Source of the DNA: Nicotiana tabacum
Lineage: Eukaryota; Streptophyta; Magnoliopsida; Solanales; Solanaceae
DNA length: 64,000 nt
Direction of reading: 5' to 3'
Assembly (NCBI RefSeq): GCF_000715075.1
Contig: NC_134103.1
Span: 53,312,730-53,376,729, forward strand
Shown in pieces: positions 12,922 to 25,094 of the stretch (position 1 is the first letter of the stretch; every line of letters starts with the position of its first letter). The position numbers were made by a program, and so were the translations under genes. The notes under the pieces are model-generated. The model did not search any database. It saw only the letters and a program-made list of their open reading frames with translations, and was not told the DNA's origin.

Positions 12922-13492
12922 TGTTACACCCTATATTTTCATAAGTAAAAGTGCGTCGTAAGCAAACTAATGTAGGACCAAAAATGAGATAATATTTGAA
13001 AGTATATAAAGTAAGTTAATCATGTTACCTTTGAGGTTACAAATATTGAAGATCATGAACAACAAGTACAAAGAGGGTTGGAAGGTTCAGAAGCTAATGG
13101 AATTGAAGAAAACAATGTTTCGTCGAAAGTCGACAAGTTGGGAATGTTATAACATGTACTTTTGGGGTGAGACTAGGGTTCTTAACATGATAAGGAGATT
13201 ATGTTATGATTTATATTAGTCGTATGACAGCCGTGTATTATGTTTTGAAGTCAAGCGAGTTATGGAACAAAAGTCGATGAAAGTCATCACAAGTTACGTT
13301 CATAAGTTTTACGGAGAATTTGGTCACACATAACTGCTATTTTCTCCCAATATACTTAGGGTTACGGGGTGTTCCACCCATCAAATTTTAGATCTATGGG
13401 TCTACTTTCTAACTCATTAAACCGTTTGTCAATACAATATTGTAGTAGAAAGATATGGGCATTTTTGTGAGACTGCGCAGGCTGCTAGGTGA

Positions 13493-13515
13493 CAAGTACG
13501 TGTGTCACCTACTTG
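13493..13515 (+). other. Inverted repeat in solo LTR U3
   Basis: CAAGTACGTG-TGT-CACCTACTTG, the one-mismatch version of the perfect hairpin seen at 32194-32216. It sits just downstream of the conserved GACTGCGC motif. Confidence 0.7.
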
Positions 13516-14542
13516 CTTAAATTAGAGCCGAAAAATGGGCCATTTCCGGTCGTCCAAAGAGGCATTTTAAAGCCCTATTTTCTTCATATATTAGACTTAA
13601 AATAGGGTATAATATCCAGACATAAGCTCTGCAAAAATCCTCCCAAATATATCCCAAAAACCGTTTGATTTTCTCTCCCTTTCATGTTCAAATTGGAGGT
13701 AAAACCTAGAGTTTGAAGAACCAAGATAGGAGCTGAGTTATCCAACAAATAAGGTGAGTTTACTGCTCTCTTTCATCCATTTTTTCTGATGTAAATTCAT
13801 GGTAATTCGTTCTATACTTGTAAGAACACACGGGATGGTGATCAGAAGTCGTGAGTTCGAGTTATTCACTTGTAGCGGACTGTTTTATGGACTATTTTGT
13901 GTTGCTATTTGGCTGCATGTTTTACTACTGTTTTATGGGGTTTTGGAGGAGGAAGGGGATGGATAAACACCATATAAATGTAGGGTGGTGGGCTGGTCGT
14001 TCGGCGTAACATTTCTGACTCGTTTGACACTACTACGCTAGTCGTTTTGTGTATGAAGACTTTGGGGTGTGTTGGGCTGTTTTGTAGTATTTGATGGTGT
14101 ATATAAGGCTAGAAAATAATGTATATATGTTGTTATTGTTGTGTTCTTGTGTTGTTGGTGTTATCTTGAATTTGCAGGAAGTAAGGATTATGGGAGAGAT
14201 GCTGCTCGTTTTAATACAAAATAAGCTTGTCATTCATTGTGCGATAGTTGTATCTTTTGTAACTTAATGATAGTATTATTATCGTTGTGGTAGATTAAGG
14301 TGCGAAGAGGTGAGTTCAACTTGGTGATTGGAAAGATTGTGACAAGGTATGTTAAGGCTAAGCCCTTCCTTCATTTTGGCATGATCTCGTAATTACATGT
14401 GTTTGATAACGAGGAATAAAGAGAAGTTCAGACTCCCGAATTTATATACACTATCATAGTCTCATATGTTATAGTATTCTCCCTTATCGGGACTTCATAT
14501 TCAGTTTAGTTTTGTCTTTATTCAATCAAGAGAGCAGAGGGT

Positions 14543-14553
14543 CTATATATATA
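14543..14553 (+). promoter_or_regulatory. TATA box candidate in solo LTR
   Basis: CTATATATATA, in the same context (GAGAGCAG...CTATATATA...TATTACA) as the boxes at 28399, 33246 and 41029. Conservation at one place across four LTRs supports a core promoter role; this is inference. Confidence 0.5.
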
Positions 14554-14646
14554 GTATTACAATATTTTCACCACAATCGAGCTATAATCGGTGGGCAGGC
14601 CCCTATTGGGCAACCTTTGATCAGATGGTAAGTTATATACTAAGCC

Positions 14647-14790
14647 TACTGTGGCCGAGCGCCTATGAGAGAGCCCTGAATGGCCGAGATACATAGCTAG
14701 TATGCCCGAGCGCCTATGAGCGAGCCTACTACGGAGGAGCAGTTACACGTTCCGAGCCTTATAGGGCTGGACATTTATTTTACTTACTAT
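14647..14790 (+). repeat. Degenerate ~26-bp subrepeats in solo LTR
   Basis: Repeated words GGCCGAGCGCCTATGAG, GCCGAGATACATAGC and GCGAGCCTACTACGG follow one another at 23-29 bp spacing. The same block occurs in the LTRs at 28506, 33344 and 41127. Confidence 0.7.
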
Positions 14791-15425
14791 ATTGAGAGAG
14801 TTGAGTCAGTATCAGCAGGTAAGTATATCTCCAGATTATCGTTGACTCCCAGTTACTTTTAGTTATCATATTATCAGTTCAGTTTGACCTTTCAGTTATT
14901 TTATTTCCTTACATACTCGGTATATTATTTCGTACTGACATCCCTTTTCTAGGGGTGTTGCATTTCATGCGTTCAAGTTAAGACAAACAGATAGGTAGAC
15001 CTCCTCAGTAGGTGTTTCCCGAGTTCAGCCTGATCAGTAAGCTCCACATCCATCGGAGTTGCTAGGTCTAGAGTTTTGTGTACATCTTATGATTATATGT
15101 ATATATGTTATGGGTAGGTCGGGGAGGCTTGTAGACATATCTTGTCAGTTAGTGTTGTATGTTGGGCTTGTAGGCCTTGTATGTATATTTTATTGGTTTG
15201 ATAGCTGTAGTAGTTATGACGGCCTTGTCGGCCCAGCGTTATATTGATGTTTAGTCATCATTAGTTTCCGTTCATTTTTATATTTTGCTTCACAAACTGT
15301 CTTGCAATGTGGCCCCATGGCCAAAGTATGACATTATATGTTCAGAGTCCCTTAGTCGCAAGTTGGTACGCAAGGTTAGGTGAGGCACCGGGTGTCAATC
15401 TCGCCCCCAGGTTCGAGGCGTGACA

Positions 15426-17197
15426 TAAGTAATTCTAACTCGGATCAGACTATATTTCATGAATGTATTGCTATTTTCACCATGTAATTAGGGATTTGAG
15501 TTGTAAATTTGGGGGAAAATGGTAGAAATTTCATAGGCTAAAATTTCGAGTTTTGGAAGGTGAATTGAGGTTAGATTCGAGTAATTCTTGTATGGGTGGA
15601 CTCGTGAGTGGATGGGTGTTTGTATTTTGTGACTTTTGTCGGATTTCGAGACGTCGGTCCAGGGGCCGGTTTGTGTCTACTTCGGATTTTTGCTTATAAA
15701 TTCGTGTTTTTCTTATGGAATTGATTCTTTTAGCCTATATTAATTATATCGTACAACTTGTGGCTAGATTCGGGGCGTTTGGAGATTGATTCGATAGGAA
15801 AAGGCATTGTGGAGTAGGATTTTTGGGCGGTTTGAGGTAAGTAACAGTTTTAAATCTGGTCCTGAGGGTATGAAACCCCGAATTATTGGATTATGTGAGT
15901 ACTTTTGAGGTGACGCACATGCTAGGTGATGGGCGTGTGGGCGTGCACCGTAGGAATTGGGACTTGGTCCATTCCGTAAAATTGAAAAGTTGAATAACTT
16001 GTTTCTAGCTATATGTTCTCCCTGTATTATAGAAATTTGACTGCAATTCATGTTAGAAATCATGCTTAGGCTATGTGATGGTACTATTGGGACCCGCAGA
16101 GGTCGCGTACTTGTGGAATTACTTTCTAATGATATCTTGTACTCAGTCACGGTTTTACTTGTGTATCATATCTCAGCCTCTTCTTGATTATTGTTGATAC
16201 ACTATGTTATCTTTGTTTGGGCCTATCTTTGTGATTTCCGAGAGCCCGAGAGACTAGAGAGGTTGATGACTTAGTGAGGCCGAGGGCCTGTCTGTGAGGT
16301 ATTGTTACTATGGCACGCGAATTTTCCGTGCATCACGTGAGTTATCCATGCGGATCCACATATTGATACTATAACACGTGAGTTGTTCGTGCAGCACATG
16401 AGTTGTCCGTACAGATATAGCGCTTGGGCTGAAAGGAGCCCCTTCGGAGTTTGCACAACCCCAGTGAGCGCATATACCTATTGAGTGTGAGTACTGACGG
16501 ATGAGAGCCGAGTGATTGAGTTGTTGTGACGAGTTGAGTGACTATTGTCCTGAGAGGTTGTACTTGCTTTTCATTTGTTGATGCACCTAGTTGCTATATG
16601 TCATTGTTGTGAAATTTCTGAAAGATTTTATATCCGGATCACCTGAACTTGAACTGTATAAAAATGTGTTGACTTAAACTACCAGATTTGAAAGCATGTA
16701 TATTCTTTGCTGGAACTATTGAAAATGAACTGTATTTGTATAGCTCGTCACTACCTTCTCAGCTCCTTATTTATTTTTTTACTTACTGAGTTGGTTGTAG
16801 TCACGCAACACCCTGCACTTCGTGTGCAGATCCAGGTGTTCCCGATAATAGTGGGTGTTGATAGTTGAGCAGCTGATTTCAGAGACTATCGAGGTAGCTG
16901 CATGGCATTCACAGGCCTTGGCTCTCCTTCATTATCTTTATCGCATTTTCAGTTGTTATACCTTAGATGTTGTATTAGAGTGCTCATGGTATAGATGCTC
17001 ATGTACTAGGTGACACCCGATATCAGGCTAATTTTTCCGCACTTATGCTTTGGGTTTTACACCATTTTTATGAAAGACTCCGGTCATTTTAAATATATTA
17101 TTCATTTATGTTAAATGTTGAAAGTGTTTTGGAGATGTCATCTTGCCTAGTATCATGATAGGCGCCATCACGATGGGTTAGGTTTTGGGTTATGACA
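15426..17197 (+). repeat. 5' LTR, right part, of the Tekay-like element
   Basis: Matches 23417-25094 of the 3' LTR and ends GGTTATGACA, followed after three bases by the PBS. It contains the repeated words CACGTGAGTTGTCCGT/GCATCACGTGAG near 16310-16410. Small open frames on the minus strand (15764-16150 and 16271-16456) lie wholly inside the LTR and show no known motif. Confidence 0.88.
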
Positions 17198-17200
17198 AGT

Positions 17201-17213
17201 TGGTATCAGAGCC
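17201..17213 (+). other. Primer binding site (tRNA-iMet type)
   Basis: TGGTATCAGAGCC, three bases after the LTR end, complementary to the 3' end of initiator methionine tRNA as in most plant Ty3/gypsy elements. Confidence 0.92.
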
Positions 17214-17396
17214 TAGGTTACATAGGTCTCACGAGTCATGTGCAGGTTTAGTAGAGTCTTGTGGATCAGTACGGAGATGTCTGTACTTATCTCCGAGATG
17301 CTGTCAAATCCTTAGGAAATTGCACATTCTTGAATCTTGTCGTGCGAATCTTTTGATTCTGGTAAATAAATTTCTGTTGTTCTAATTCTTTCATAG

Positions 17397-18739
17397 ATGG
17401 TGAGGATACGTACTACGAGACAGGATGGACAGCCACCGGTACCACCAGTTAGGGCCGCGAGAGGCCGAGGTCACGGTAGAGGCCACGGTAGGGGTAGAGG
17501 TGTAGCTCCCACCGCAACTAGGGCAGCACCTGCAGTTCCGCGAGCTGCCCCAGTTCAGGAGCAGGCTACAATTGTGGATGAGCCTGTGGGAACAGCTCAG
17601 GCACCACCCCTGCCCATTGTGATTCCAGGCCTTCAGGAGGCCTTAGCTAAGGTTCTGACCGTGTGTACCAGTCTTGCTCAGGCGGTCTGTGTTCCGGCCG
17701 CAGTAGCCATTTCTTAGGACGGGTGAGATGCCCATACCCCCGCCGCCTGCACACCAGAGCAGGTGGTATAGGGACTCCAAACACCAGGGGCACCACCAGC
17801 CCAGCTGGTTACAGCTGTTTAGGAGTATGTAGTCTGTCATGCCTGATGATGAGCAGCGTAGATTGAGGAGGTTTGGGATACTTCAACCTCCATCTTTCAG
17901 TGGTACGGAGGGAGAGGATGCCAGGGCTTCTTGGACAGGTGTTAGAGGATACTCCATACAGTATGTATTCTAGAAACCAGTGGGGTCTCGTTCACTACTT
18001 TTCAGTTCTCTGGGGCTGCCTTCAGTTGGTGGGAGGCTTACGAGAGGTGTAGGCCAGTCGGCATAACACCCCTTACCTGGCAGTAGTTCTCCGGTCTATT
18101 CCTGGTGAAGTTCGTGCCTCAGTCCCGGAGAGAGGAGCTGCACAGGCAGTTCGAGCAGCTTTGTCCGGGTGATATGTCTGTGACGCAGTATGAGATGAGA
18201 TTTTTAGAGTTGGCCCATCATTCTATCTAGTTGGTTCCCATAGACAGGGAGAGGATCAGGAGGTTCATAGATGGCCTCACTTTTCAGCTGCGATTGCTTA
18301 TGACTAGAGAGAGAGTGTTTGGTACTACTTTCGATGAGGTTGTCGACATTGCTAGTCAGATTGAGATGGTTCGCAGCCAGGAGCGTGTCGAGAGGGAGGC
18401 CAAGAGGCCTCGTGGCTAGGGTAGATTCAGTGGTGTTCCTTCTGGGGGCAGTTCCACCAATGTAGGGGTCGTCCTTTTAGACATGCTCAGATGGCTCGCC
18501 CAGTTCACCGTGGTGCATCATCTGTCCATGGTTCACACAACTATCAGCAGGGCCAGTCTTCATTCAGTGCACTACCAACATAGAGTTCTCACCCTACCTC
18601 ATCAGTTTAGGTGTCTACGGTTAGTTATTCGAGGCATCAGGATCAGCAGTTCCGTCAGAGTAAGGGCTGTTTCGAGTGCGGAGATTTTGGTCATATTAAG
18701 AGAGATTGCCCTAGGTTGTTGGGTGGGACTTCACAGTAG
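17397..18739 (+). pseudogene. Decayed gag of the Tekay-like element
   Basis: The likely start is the ATG at 17397, about 180 bp after the PBS. The N-terminal part is rich in Pro, Ala and Arg-Gly (GRGHGRGHGRGRG). The frame is lost near 17700, with further shifts. 18231-18419 keeps a capsid-type stretch (DRERIRRFIDGL) that ends at a TAG where Gln is expected (GGC TAG GGT). A zinc knuckle CFECGDFGHIKRDC (CX2CX4HX4C) is intact at about 18668-18709, followed by an in-frame TAG at 18737. In the family this protein forms the capsid and binds RNA. It cannot be made from this copy. Confidence 0.8.
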
Positions 18740-20331
18740 AGTTCTCAACCGATGGCACCAGCACCAGCAGCTTCACCACCCGCCCAGCCAGCTAAGGGTG
18801 GTGTTCTGTCAGCTAGGGGTCTCCCTAGAGGCGGAGGTCGATCAGGGGGCGGCCAGGCTCATTTCTATGCTCTTCCCGCCAGACCAGATACCATTGCTTT
18901 GGGTGCTGTGATTACAGGCATTGTCTCAATTTTCCATAGAGATGCCTCTGTATTATTTGACCCTAGTTCCACTTATTCATATGTGTCCTCGTATTTTTCT
19001 CATTATCTGGGTATGCCCCGTGATTCTCTAGTTTCATATGTTCATGTATCCACTCCAGTGGGCGATACTATCACTGTGGACCGTGTATATTATTCATATG
19101 TGGTGACTATTGAGAGTTTGGAGACTAGAGTGGATCTCTTATTGCTTAGTATGGTCGATTTTGACGTGATTTTGGGTATGGATTGGTTGTCTCCATGTCA
19201 TGCTGTTCTAGATTGTCACGCTAAGACCATGATGTTGGCGATGCCGGGATTGCCGAGGGTTAAGTGGAGCGGCTCAATAGACTATGTTCCTAGTAGAGTT
19301 ATTTCATACTTGAAGGCTCAACAGATGGTTGAGAAGGGTTGTCTATCTTATATGGCCTTTGTGAGGGATGTTAGTGCAGAGACCCATGCTATTAATTCTG
19401 TTCCGATAGTGCGAGATTTCCCGGATGTGTTTCCTGCAGACCCGCCGGGCTTGCTGCCCGACATGGATATTGATTTCGGTATTGATTTGGTGCCGGGCAC
19501 TCAGCCCATTTCTATTCCACTGTATCGTATTGCACCGATTGAGTTGTAGGAGTTGAAGGAGCAGCTTAGGAACTCCTCGATAAGGGGTTTATTCGGCCTA
19601 GCGTGTCACCTTGGGGTGCACCAGTTCTATTTGTGAAGAAGAAGGATGGTACTATGAGAATGTGCATTGATTACAGACAGTTGAACAAGGTCACAATCAA
19701 GAACAAGTATCCTTTGCCGCGTATTGATGATTTGTTTGACCAGCTTCAGGGAGTGATGGTATTCTCCAAGATTGATTTGAGGTCATGGTATCACCAGCTG
19801 AAGATTCAGGACTCAGATATTCTTAAGACAACTTTCAGGACCCGATATGGCCATTATGAGTTCCTTGTGATGTCTTTTGGGCTGACCAATGCCCAAGCAA
19901 CGTTCATGCATCTGATGAACAGTGTGTTTCAGCCTTATATTGACTTATTCATTATTGTATTCATTGACTACATCCTGGTGTACTCTAGTGTCCGGGAGGA
20001 GCATGCCCAACATTTGAGGTTTGTGTTACAGCAGTTGAGGGAGGAGAAACTTTATGCAAAGTTCTCCAAGTGTGAGTTTTGGCTCAGTTCAGTGGCTTTC
20101 TTGGGGCACGTGGTGTCCAGTGAGGGTATTCACGTAGACCCGAAGAAGATAGAGGTGGTTCAAAGTTGGCCCAGACCGTCCTCAGCCACAGGGATTCAAA
20201 GTTTTCTCGGTCTGGCTGGTTATTACCGCCGTTTTGTGGAGGGCTTATCATCCATTGCATCACCCTTGACTAAATTGACCCAAAATGGTGCTCCTTTCAA
20301 GTGGTCGAAGGAGTGCGAGGAGAGCTTTTAG
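18740..20331 (+). pseudogene. Decayed protease and reverse transcriptase of the Tekay-like element
   Basis: 18752-19549 carries the aspartic protease region. The active-site loop reads FDPSSTYSYVS where the intact element here has DPGSTLSYI, so the glycine after Asp-Pro is Ser. The frame continues to a TAG at 19547 and then shifts near 19575. 19603-20331 holds the RT palm and fingers ([29 protein letters not shown]). The catalytic FIDD motif reads FIDY and the conserved SGYHQ reads SWYHQ, either of which should abolish polymerase function. It ends at a TAG (20329) where Gln is expected. Confidence 0.85.
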
Positions 20332-21790
20332 AAACTCAAGACTGCTTTCACCATGGCTCCAGTTCTAGTTCTACCATCAGCTTTTGGTTCTTATATAGTA
20401 TATTGTGATGCCTCGCGAATCGGTATTGGGTGTTTTCTGATACAGGAGGGTCGAGTGATTGTTATGCTTCGTGCCAGTTGAAGCCTCATGAGAAGAACTA
20501 TCTTGTCCACGACCTTGAGTTAGCAACTATTGTTCCCGCCTTGAAGATTTGGCGGCACTATTTGTTCGGGGTCCATTGTGAGATTTACACTGATCATCGG
20601 AGTTTGCAGCATCTGTTCAAATAGAAGGATCTTAACTTGCGTAAACGGAGGTGGTTAGAGCTTCTTAAGAACTATGATATCACCATTATGTACCATCTCG
20701 AGAAGGCCAATGTGGTAGCCGATGCCTTGAGTCATCGGGCGGAGAGTTTGGGGAGCTTAGCATATCTTCCAGCAGCAGAGAGGCCATTAGCATTGGATGT
20801 TCAGAACTTAGCTAGCCAGTTTGTTAAATTGGATATTTCTGAGCCGAGTCAAGTATTGGCTTGTGTCATCTCTCGGTCTTCTCTTTATGATCGTATCAGG
20901 GAGCATCAGTATAATGACCCCCATCTACTTGTCCTTAAGGAAACCATCCAACACGGTGATGCTAAGGATGTCACTATTGGGGATGATGGTGCATTGAGAA
21001 TGTAGGGCAGGATGTGTGCCCAACGCGGATGGTTTGCGTGAGTTGATTCTCCAGGAGGCTCACAGTTCACGATATGCTATTCATCCGGGTTCTGCAAAGT
21101 TGTATCAGGACTTGAGATAACATTATTGGTAGAGGAGAATGAAGAAGGACGTAGTGGAGTATATAGCTCGTTGTCTAAATTGCCAGCAGGTCAAGTATGA
21201 GCATCAACGACCAGGTGGGTTGCTTCAGAAGTTAGAGATTTTGGAGTGGAAATGGGAACATATCACTATGGATGTCATTGTTGGGCTTCCACGGACTCAG
21301 CGGAAGTTTGATGCAGTTTGGGTGATTGTGGACCGACTGACCAAGTTAGCTCATTTCATTCTTGTGATGACTACCTATTCTTTCGAGCAGATGGCTCGAG
21401 TGTATATCCGTGAGATCGTCAGGCTTCATGGCGTATTGATATCTATCATCTCGGACCGGGGTACGGAGTTTACATCACGGTTCTGGAGGGCCGTACAACA
21501 TGAGTTGGGGACTCGAGCGCACAATTCAGATATTAGAGGATATGCTCCATGCATGTGTGATGGAGTTTGGGGTTTCGTGGGATCAGTTCTTGCCTCTAGC
21601 GGAGTTTGCTTACAACAACAATTACCAGTCAAGCATCCAGATTGCACCGTATGAGGCTTTGTATAGTAGGCGGTGTAGGTCTCCAGTGGGTTGGTTCGAG
21701 CCGGACGAGGCTAGATTATTGGGTACAAACTTGGTTCAGGATGCTCTGGAAAAGGTTAAGGTGATTCAGGATAGACTATGCACAGCCTAG
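20332..21790 (+). pseudogene. Decayed RNase H and integrase of the Tekay-like element
   Basis: RNase H begins with [12 protein letters not shown] near 20401, contains the [10 protein letters not shown] end, and is broken by TAG at 20622. 20637-21005 is the connection region (ADALSHRAES), ending at a TAG. The integrase zinc domain (HSSRYAIHPGS...CLNCQQ, about 21063-21190) contains more stops, then the core has MDVIVGLP and ISDRGTEF aspartates. About 45 bp are deleted near 21513, removing the conserved FHPQTDGQ segment and shifting frame. The catalytic Glu-Arg-Thr segment survives at 21515. It ends at two CAG-to-TAG stops, 21788 and 21797. Confidence 0.83.
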
Positions 21791-21799
21791 TCCAGATAG

Positions 21800-22306
21800 A
21801 AGAATTATATGTATCGGAAGGTTCGCGATGTTTCATTCATGGTTGGAGAGCGGCTCTTGCTCCGAATGTCACCCATAAAGGGTGTTATGAGGTTCGGAAA
21901 GAAGGGCAAGCTGAACCCGAGGTTTATTGGCCCATTTGATGTATTGCGACGCATTGGGGAGGTTGCTTATGAGCTTGCCTTGCCTCCCAGTCTAGCAGGA
22001 GTTCATCTAGTATTCCATGTTTTTATGCTCCGGAAGTATCACGTCGATCCGTCTCACGTGTTGGATTTCAGCTCAGTCCAGTTGGACAAGGATCTATCTT
22101 ATGTTGAGGAGCCAGTGGCTATTTTGGACAGGCAGTTCAGGAAGCCAAGGTCAAAGAACATGACTTCCGTGAAGGTTCAGTGGAGGGGTCAGCTGGTCGA
22201 GGAGGTGACTTGGGAGGCCGAGCATGATATGTCCTGCCATTATCCTCATCTTTTCACCACTTCAGGTATGTCTCTATGCTCACTCGAGGACGAACGATTG
22301 TTTTAA
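21800..22306 (+). pseudogene. Integrase C-terminus and chromodomain of the Tekay-like element
   Basis: Open from the last stop to a TAA at 22304. It contains the GPFDVLRRIGEVAYELALPP stretch, HLVFHVFMLRKY, and a C-terminal chromodomain-like end ([37 protein letters not shown]). In chromoviruses this domain steers integration toward particular chromatin. The stop codon overlaps the start of the PPT, unlike the intact element, where about 270 bp separate them. Confidence 0.85.
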
Positions 22307-22317
22307 GAGGTGGAGGA
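22305..22317 (+). other. Polypurine tract of the Tekay-like element
   Basis: AAGAGGTGGAGGA directly before TGTAACGACC, the 3' LTR start. A degraded form of the CATTCGAGGACGAATG inverted repeat lies just upstream at 22281-22296 (CACTCGAGGACGAACG). Confidence 0.88.
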
Positions 22318-25094
22318 TGTAACGACCCAGCCGGTCATTTTGCATGTATTAGCCCCGATCCCCTATTTACTGCTTTCCCCGTATCTGTTTCTGCTTATAT
22401 GACTTGCCGGGAGGTCTTGTTTTTCGTTTCGAAGTGTTTTGGGACACTTTGTCCCTAAAATAGAAGCTTAAGTCTTAAGATTTTGACAGTAGTCGAAATT
22501 GTGTGAAGACGACTCCGGAATGGAGTTTTGTCGGTTCTGTTAGCTTCGTTGGGTGATTTTGGACTTAGGAGCGTGTTTGGACTGTGAATTTGAGGTGTGT
22601 AGTTAATTAGGCTTGAAATGGCGAAAGTCGAATTTTTGGGAAGTTTGACCGGGGGTTGTCTTTTTGATATCGGGGTTGGATTCAGATTCCGGAAGTTGGA
22701 GTAGGTCCGTAATGTTGAAGATGACTTGCGTGCAAAATTTGAGGTAAATCGGATATGGTTTGGTATGGTTCGGCATCGTTTGTAGAATTTGGAGTTTCAA
22801 GTTCATTAAGTTTGGATTGGAGGGTGATTCATGTTTTTGTCCTTGCTAGACGTGTTATGAGGCTGGACTAAGTTCGTATGGTGTTTTAGGACTTGTTGGT
22901 ATATTTGGTTGAGGTCTCGAGGGCCTCGGGTGTGTTTCGGATGATTAACGATTTGAGTTTGGACTTAGGCAAATTGCTGAAGCTTTGAAGCTTCTAGTAT
23001 AATCGCACCTGCGGTGGGTGGCCGCAGGTGCGGGCACGCACGTACATTAGGCCAAGCGCAGAAGCGGGAATTCAGGAGATGGCCAGGGGTTGCAAGTGCG
23101 AGGGAATTTTCGCATCTGCGAGCCCGCAGATGCGGAGACTGAGCTAGAAGGAAAGATCGCAAAAGCGGACCCTTGTCCGCAGGTGCACACACGCAGGTGA
23201 AACCTCTTGCTCACAGATGCGAACCCAGTCCCTTAAGTCATTTACGCACCTGCGAGGGAAATTCTGCAGGTGCGACAGTATGTCCACAGATGCGGAAGAA
23301 CTGGGCAGAAAATGGGATTTCGAGGGTTTGAGTCCCATTTCGATTTTGGGACTTTGAGAGCTCGGTGTGAGGCGATGTTTTGAGGTTTCTTCAAGAAGAT
23401 TTTTGGGGTAAGTAATTCTAACTCGGATTGGACTATATTTCATGAATCTATTGCTATTTGCATCATCTAATTAGGGATTTGAGTTGTAAATTTGGGGAAA
23501 AATGGTAGAAACTTCATAGGCTAACATTTCGGATTTTGGAAGGTGTTTTGAGGTTGTATTCGAGTAATTCTTGTATGATTGGACTCTTGAGTGGATGGGT
23601 GTTCGTATTTTGTGACTTTTGTCGGATTTCGAGATGTGGGACCGGTGGCCGGTTTGAGTCTACTTCAGATTTTGGCTTATAATTTTGTGTTTTTCTTATG
23701 GAATTGATTCCTTTAGATTATATTAATTATATCGTACTGCTTTTGGCTAGATTTGGGGCGTTTGGAGATTCATTCGGTGGGTAAAGGCAGTGCAGAGTAG
23801 GATTTTTGCGCAGTTTGAGGTAGGTAACAGTTTTAAATCTGGTCCTGAGGGTATGAAACCCCTGATTATTGGATTATGTGAGTATTTTGGAGGTGACGCA
23901 CATGCTAGGTGACGGGCGTATGGGTGTGCACCGTAGGAATTGGGACTTGGTCCATTCTGTGAAACTGAAAAGTTTAATAACTTACTAGCTATATGCTCTC
24001 CCTATGTTATAGAAATTTGACTGCAATTCATGTTAGAAATCATGCTTAGGCTATGTGATGGTACTGTTGGGACCCGCAGAGGTCGCGTACTTGTTGCATT
24101 ACTTGCTAATTAAGGTCTTGTACTTAGTCATGGTTTTTCTTGCATATCATATCCCAGTCTCTTCTTGATTCTTTTTGATACATTATGTTATCTTTGTTTG
24201 GGCTGATCTTTGTGATTTTCGAGAGCCCGAGAGACTAGAGAGGTTGATGGCTGAATGAGGCCGAGGGCCTGTCTGTGAGGTATTGATACTATGGCACGTG
24301 AGTTGTCCATGCAGTACGTGAGTTGTCCATGCGGATCCATATATTGATACTATAGCACATGAGTTGTCCGTACGGATATAGCGCTTGGGCTGAAAAGAGC
24401 CCCTCCGGAGTCTGCACACCCCCAGTGAGCGCAGGTACCTATTGAGTGTGAGTACTGAGGGTTGATAGCCGAGTGATTGAGTTGTTGTGACGAGTTGAGC
24501 GATTGTTATCCTGAGAGGCTGTACTTACTTATCATTTGTTGATGCACCTAGTTGCTATCTGTCATTGTTGTGAAATTTCTTAAAGATTTTATATCCGGAT
24601 CACTTGAACTTGAACTGTATAAGACTGAGTTGACTTAAATTGCCGGAAATTAAACATGTATACTTTCATTGCTGAAATTACTGAAATGAATTGTATTTGT
24701 ATAGCTTGTCACTACCTTTTAGTTCCTTAATTATTATTGTTACATACTGAGTTGGTGTGCTCACGCTACACCCTGCACTTCGTGTGCAGATCCAGGTGTT
24801 TTCGGTCACGGAGGACGTTGATCTCGTGCGTGGTTGAGTATCAGAGATTCACGTGGCGTTCGCAGGCCTTGGCTCTCCTTCATTATCTTTATCGCATTTT
24901 TAGTTCTTATTCCCTAGATGTTGTATTGGACTGCTCCTGGTATAGATGCTCATGTACTCAGTGACACCCCGATGTCGGGCTAATGTTTCCGCACTTATGC
25001 CATTTCTGTTAAATGTTGAAAGTGTTTTGGAGATATCAGCTTGCCTAGTATCATGATAGGCGCCATCACGATGGGTTAGGTTTTGGGTCATGAC
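22318..25094 (+). repeat. 3' LTR of the Tekay-like element
   Basis: About 2777 bp, starting TGTAACGACCCAGCC and ending GGTCATGAC with the last base of the expected TGACA end changed or lost. Array sequence (CTATCATATAAAGAAGTGCC) follows. It carries a cluster of GC-rich repeated words at 22998-23300 that the truncated sister LTR lacks. Confidence 0.9.
22998..23300 (+). repeat. Cluster of GCAGGTGCG / GCAGATGCG motifs inside the LTR
   Basis: Within about 300 bp I count more than ten variants of CGCACCTGCG, GCAGGTGCG, GCAGATGCG, CGCATCTGCG and GCAGAAGCGG on both strands. The surrounding LTR is AT-rich. No protein is encoded. Its role is unknown. Confidence 0.8.

Larger units (their letters stand above)
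12922..15425 (+). mobile_element. Solo LTR nested in the 5' LTR, same family as the intact element
   Basis: 2504 bp starting TGTTACACCC and ending GTGACA, alignable end to end with the 2.53 kb LTRs at 31621 and 39404. There is no PBS or coding sequence next to it. The flanks are TAAG on both sides (12918-12921 and 15426-15429), or 5 bp if the terminal T is counted as shared. The uninterrupted site is seen at 23413-23420 of the sister LTR (GGTAAGTAATTC). This is the product expected from recombination between the two LTRs of a former full element. Confidence 0.9.
12850..25094 (+). mobile_element. Degenerate Tekay-like Ty3/gypsy retrotransposon
   Basis: Layout: truncated 5' LTR (12850-12921 plus 15426-17197, split by a solo LTR), PBS at 17201, gag-pol remnants 17397-22306, PPT at 22305-22317, and full 3' LTR 22318-25094. 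The chromodomain at the pol end and the order protease-RT-RNase H-integrase place it with the chromoviruses; Tekay/Del is the best fit from the domain sequence style. The reading frame carries many stops and shifts, the protease and RT active sites are altered, and the LTRs differ at many sites, so it is old and inactive. About 1 kb of the 5' LTR start is missing. Confidence 0.88.

Noticed and set aside
15764..16150. 128-codon minus-strand open frame
   Set aside because: Entirely inside an LTR, with no recognisable domain and not kept open in the sister LTR.
17201..17213. tRNA-like match
   Set aside because: Only the 3'-end complement of initiator tRNA-Met. It is a primer binding site and not a tRNA gene.
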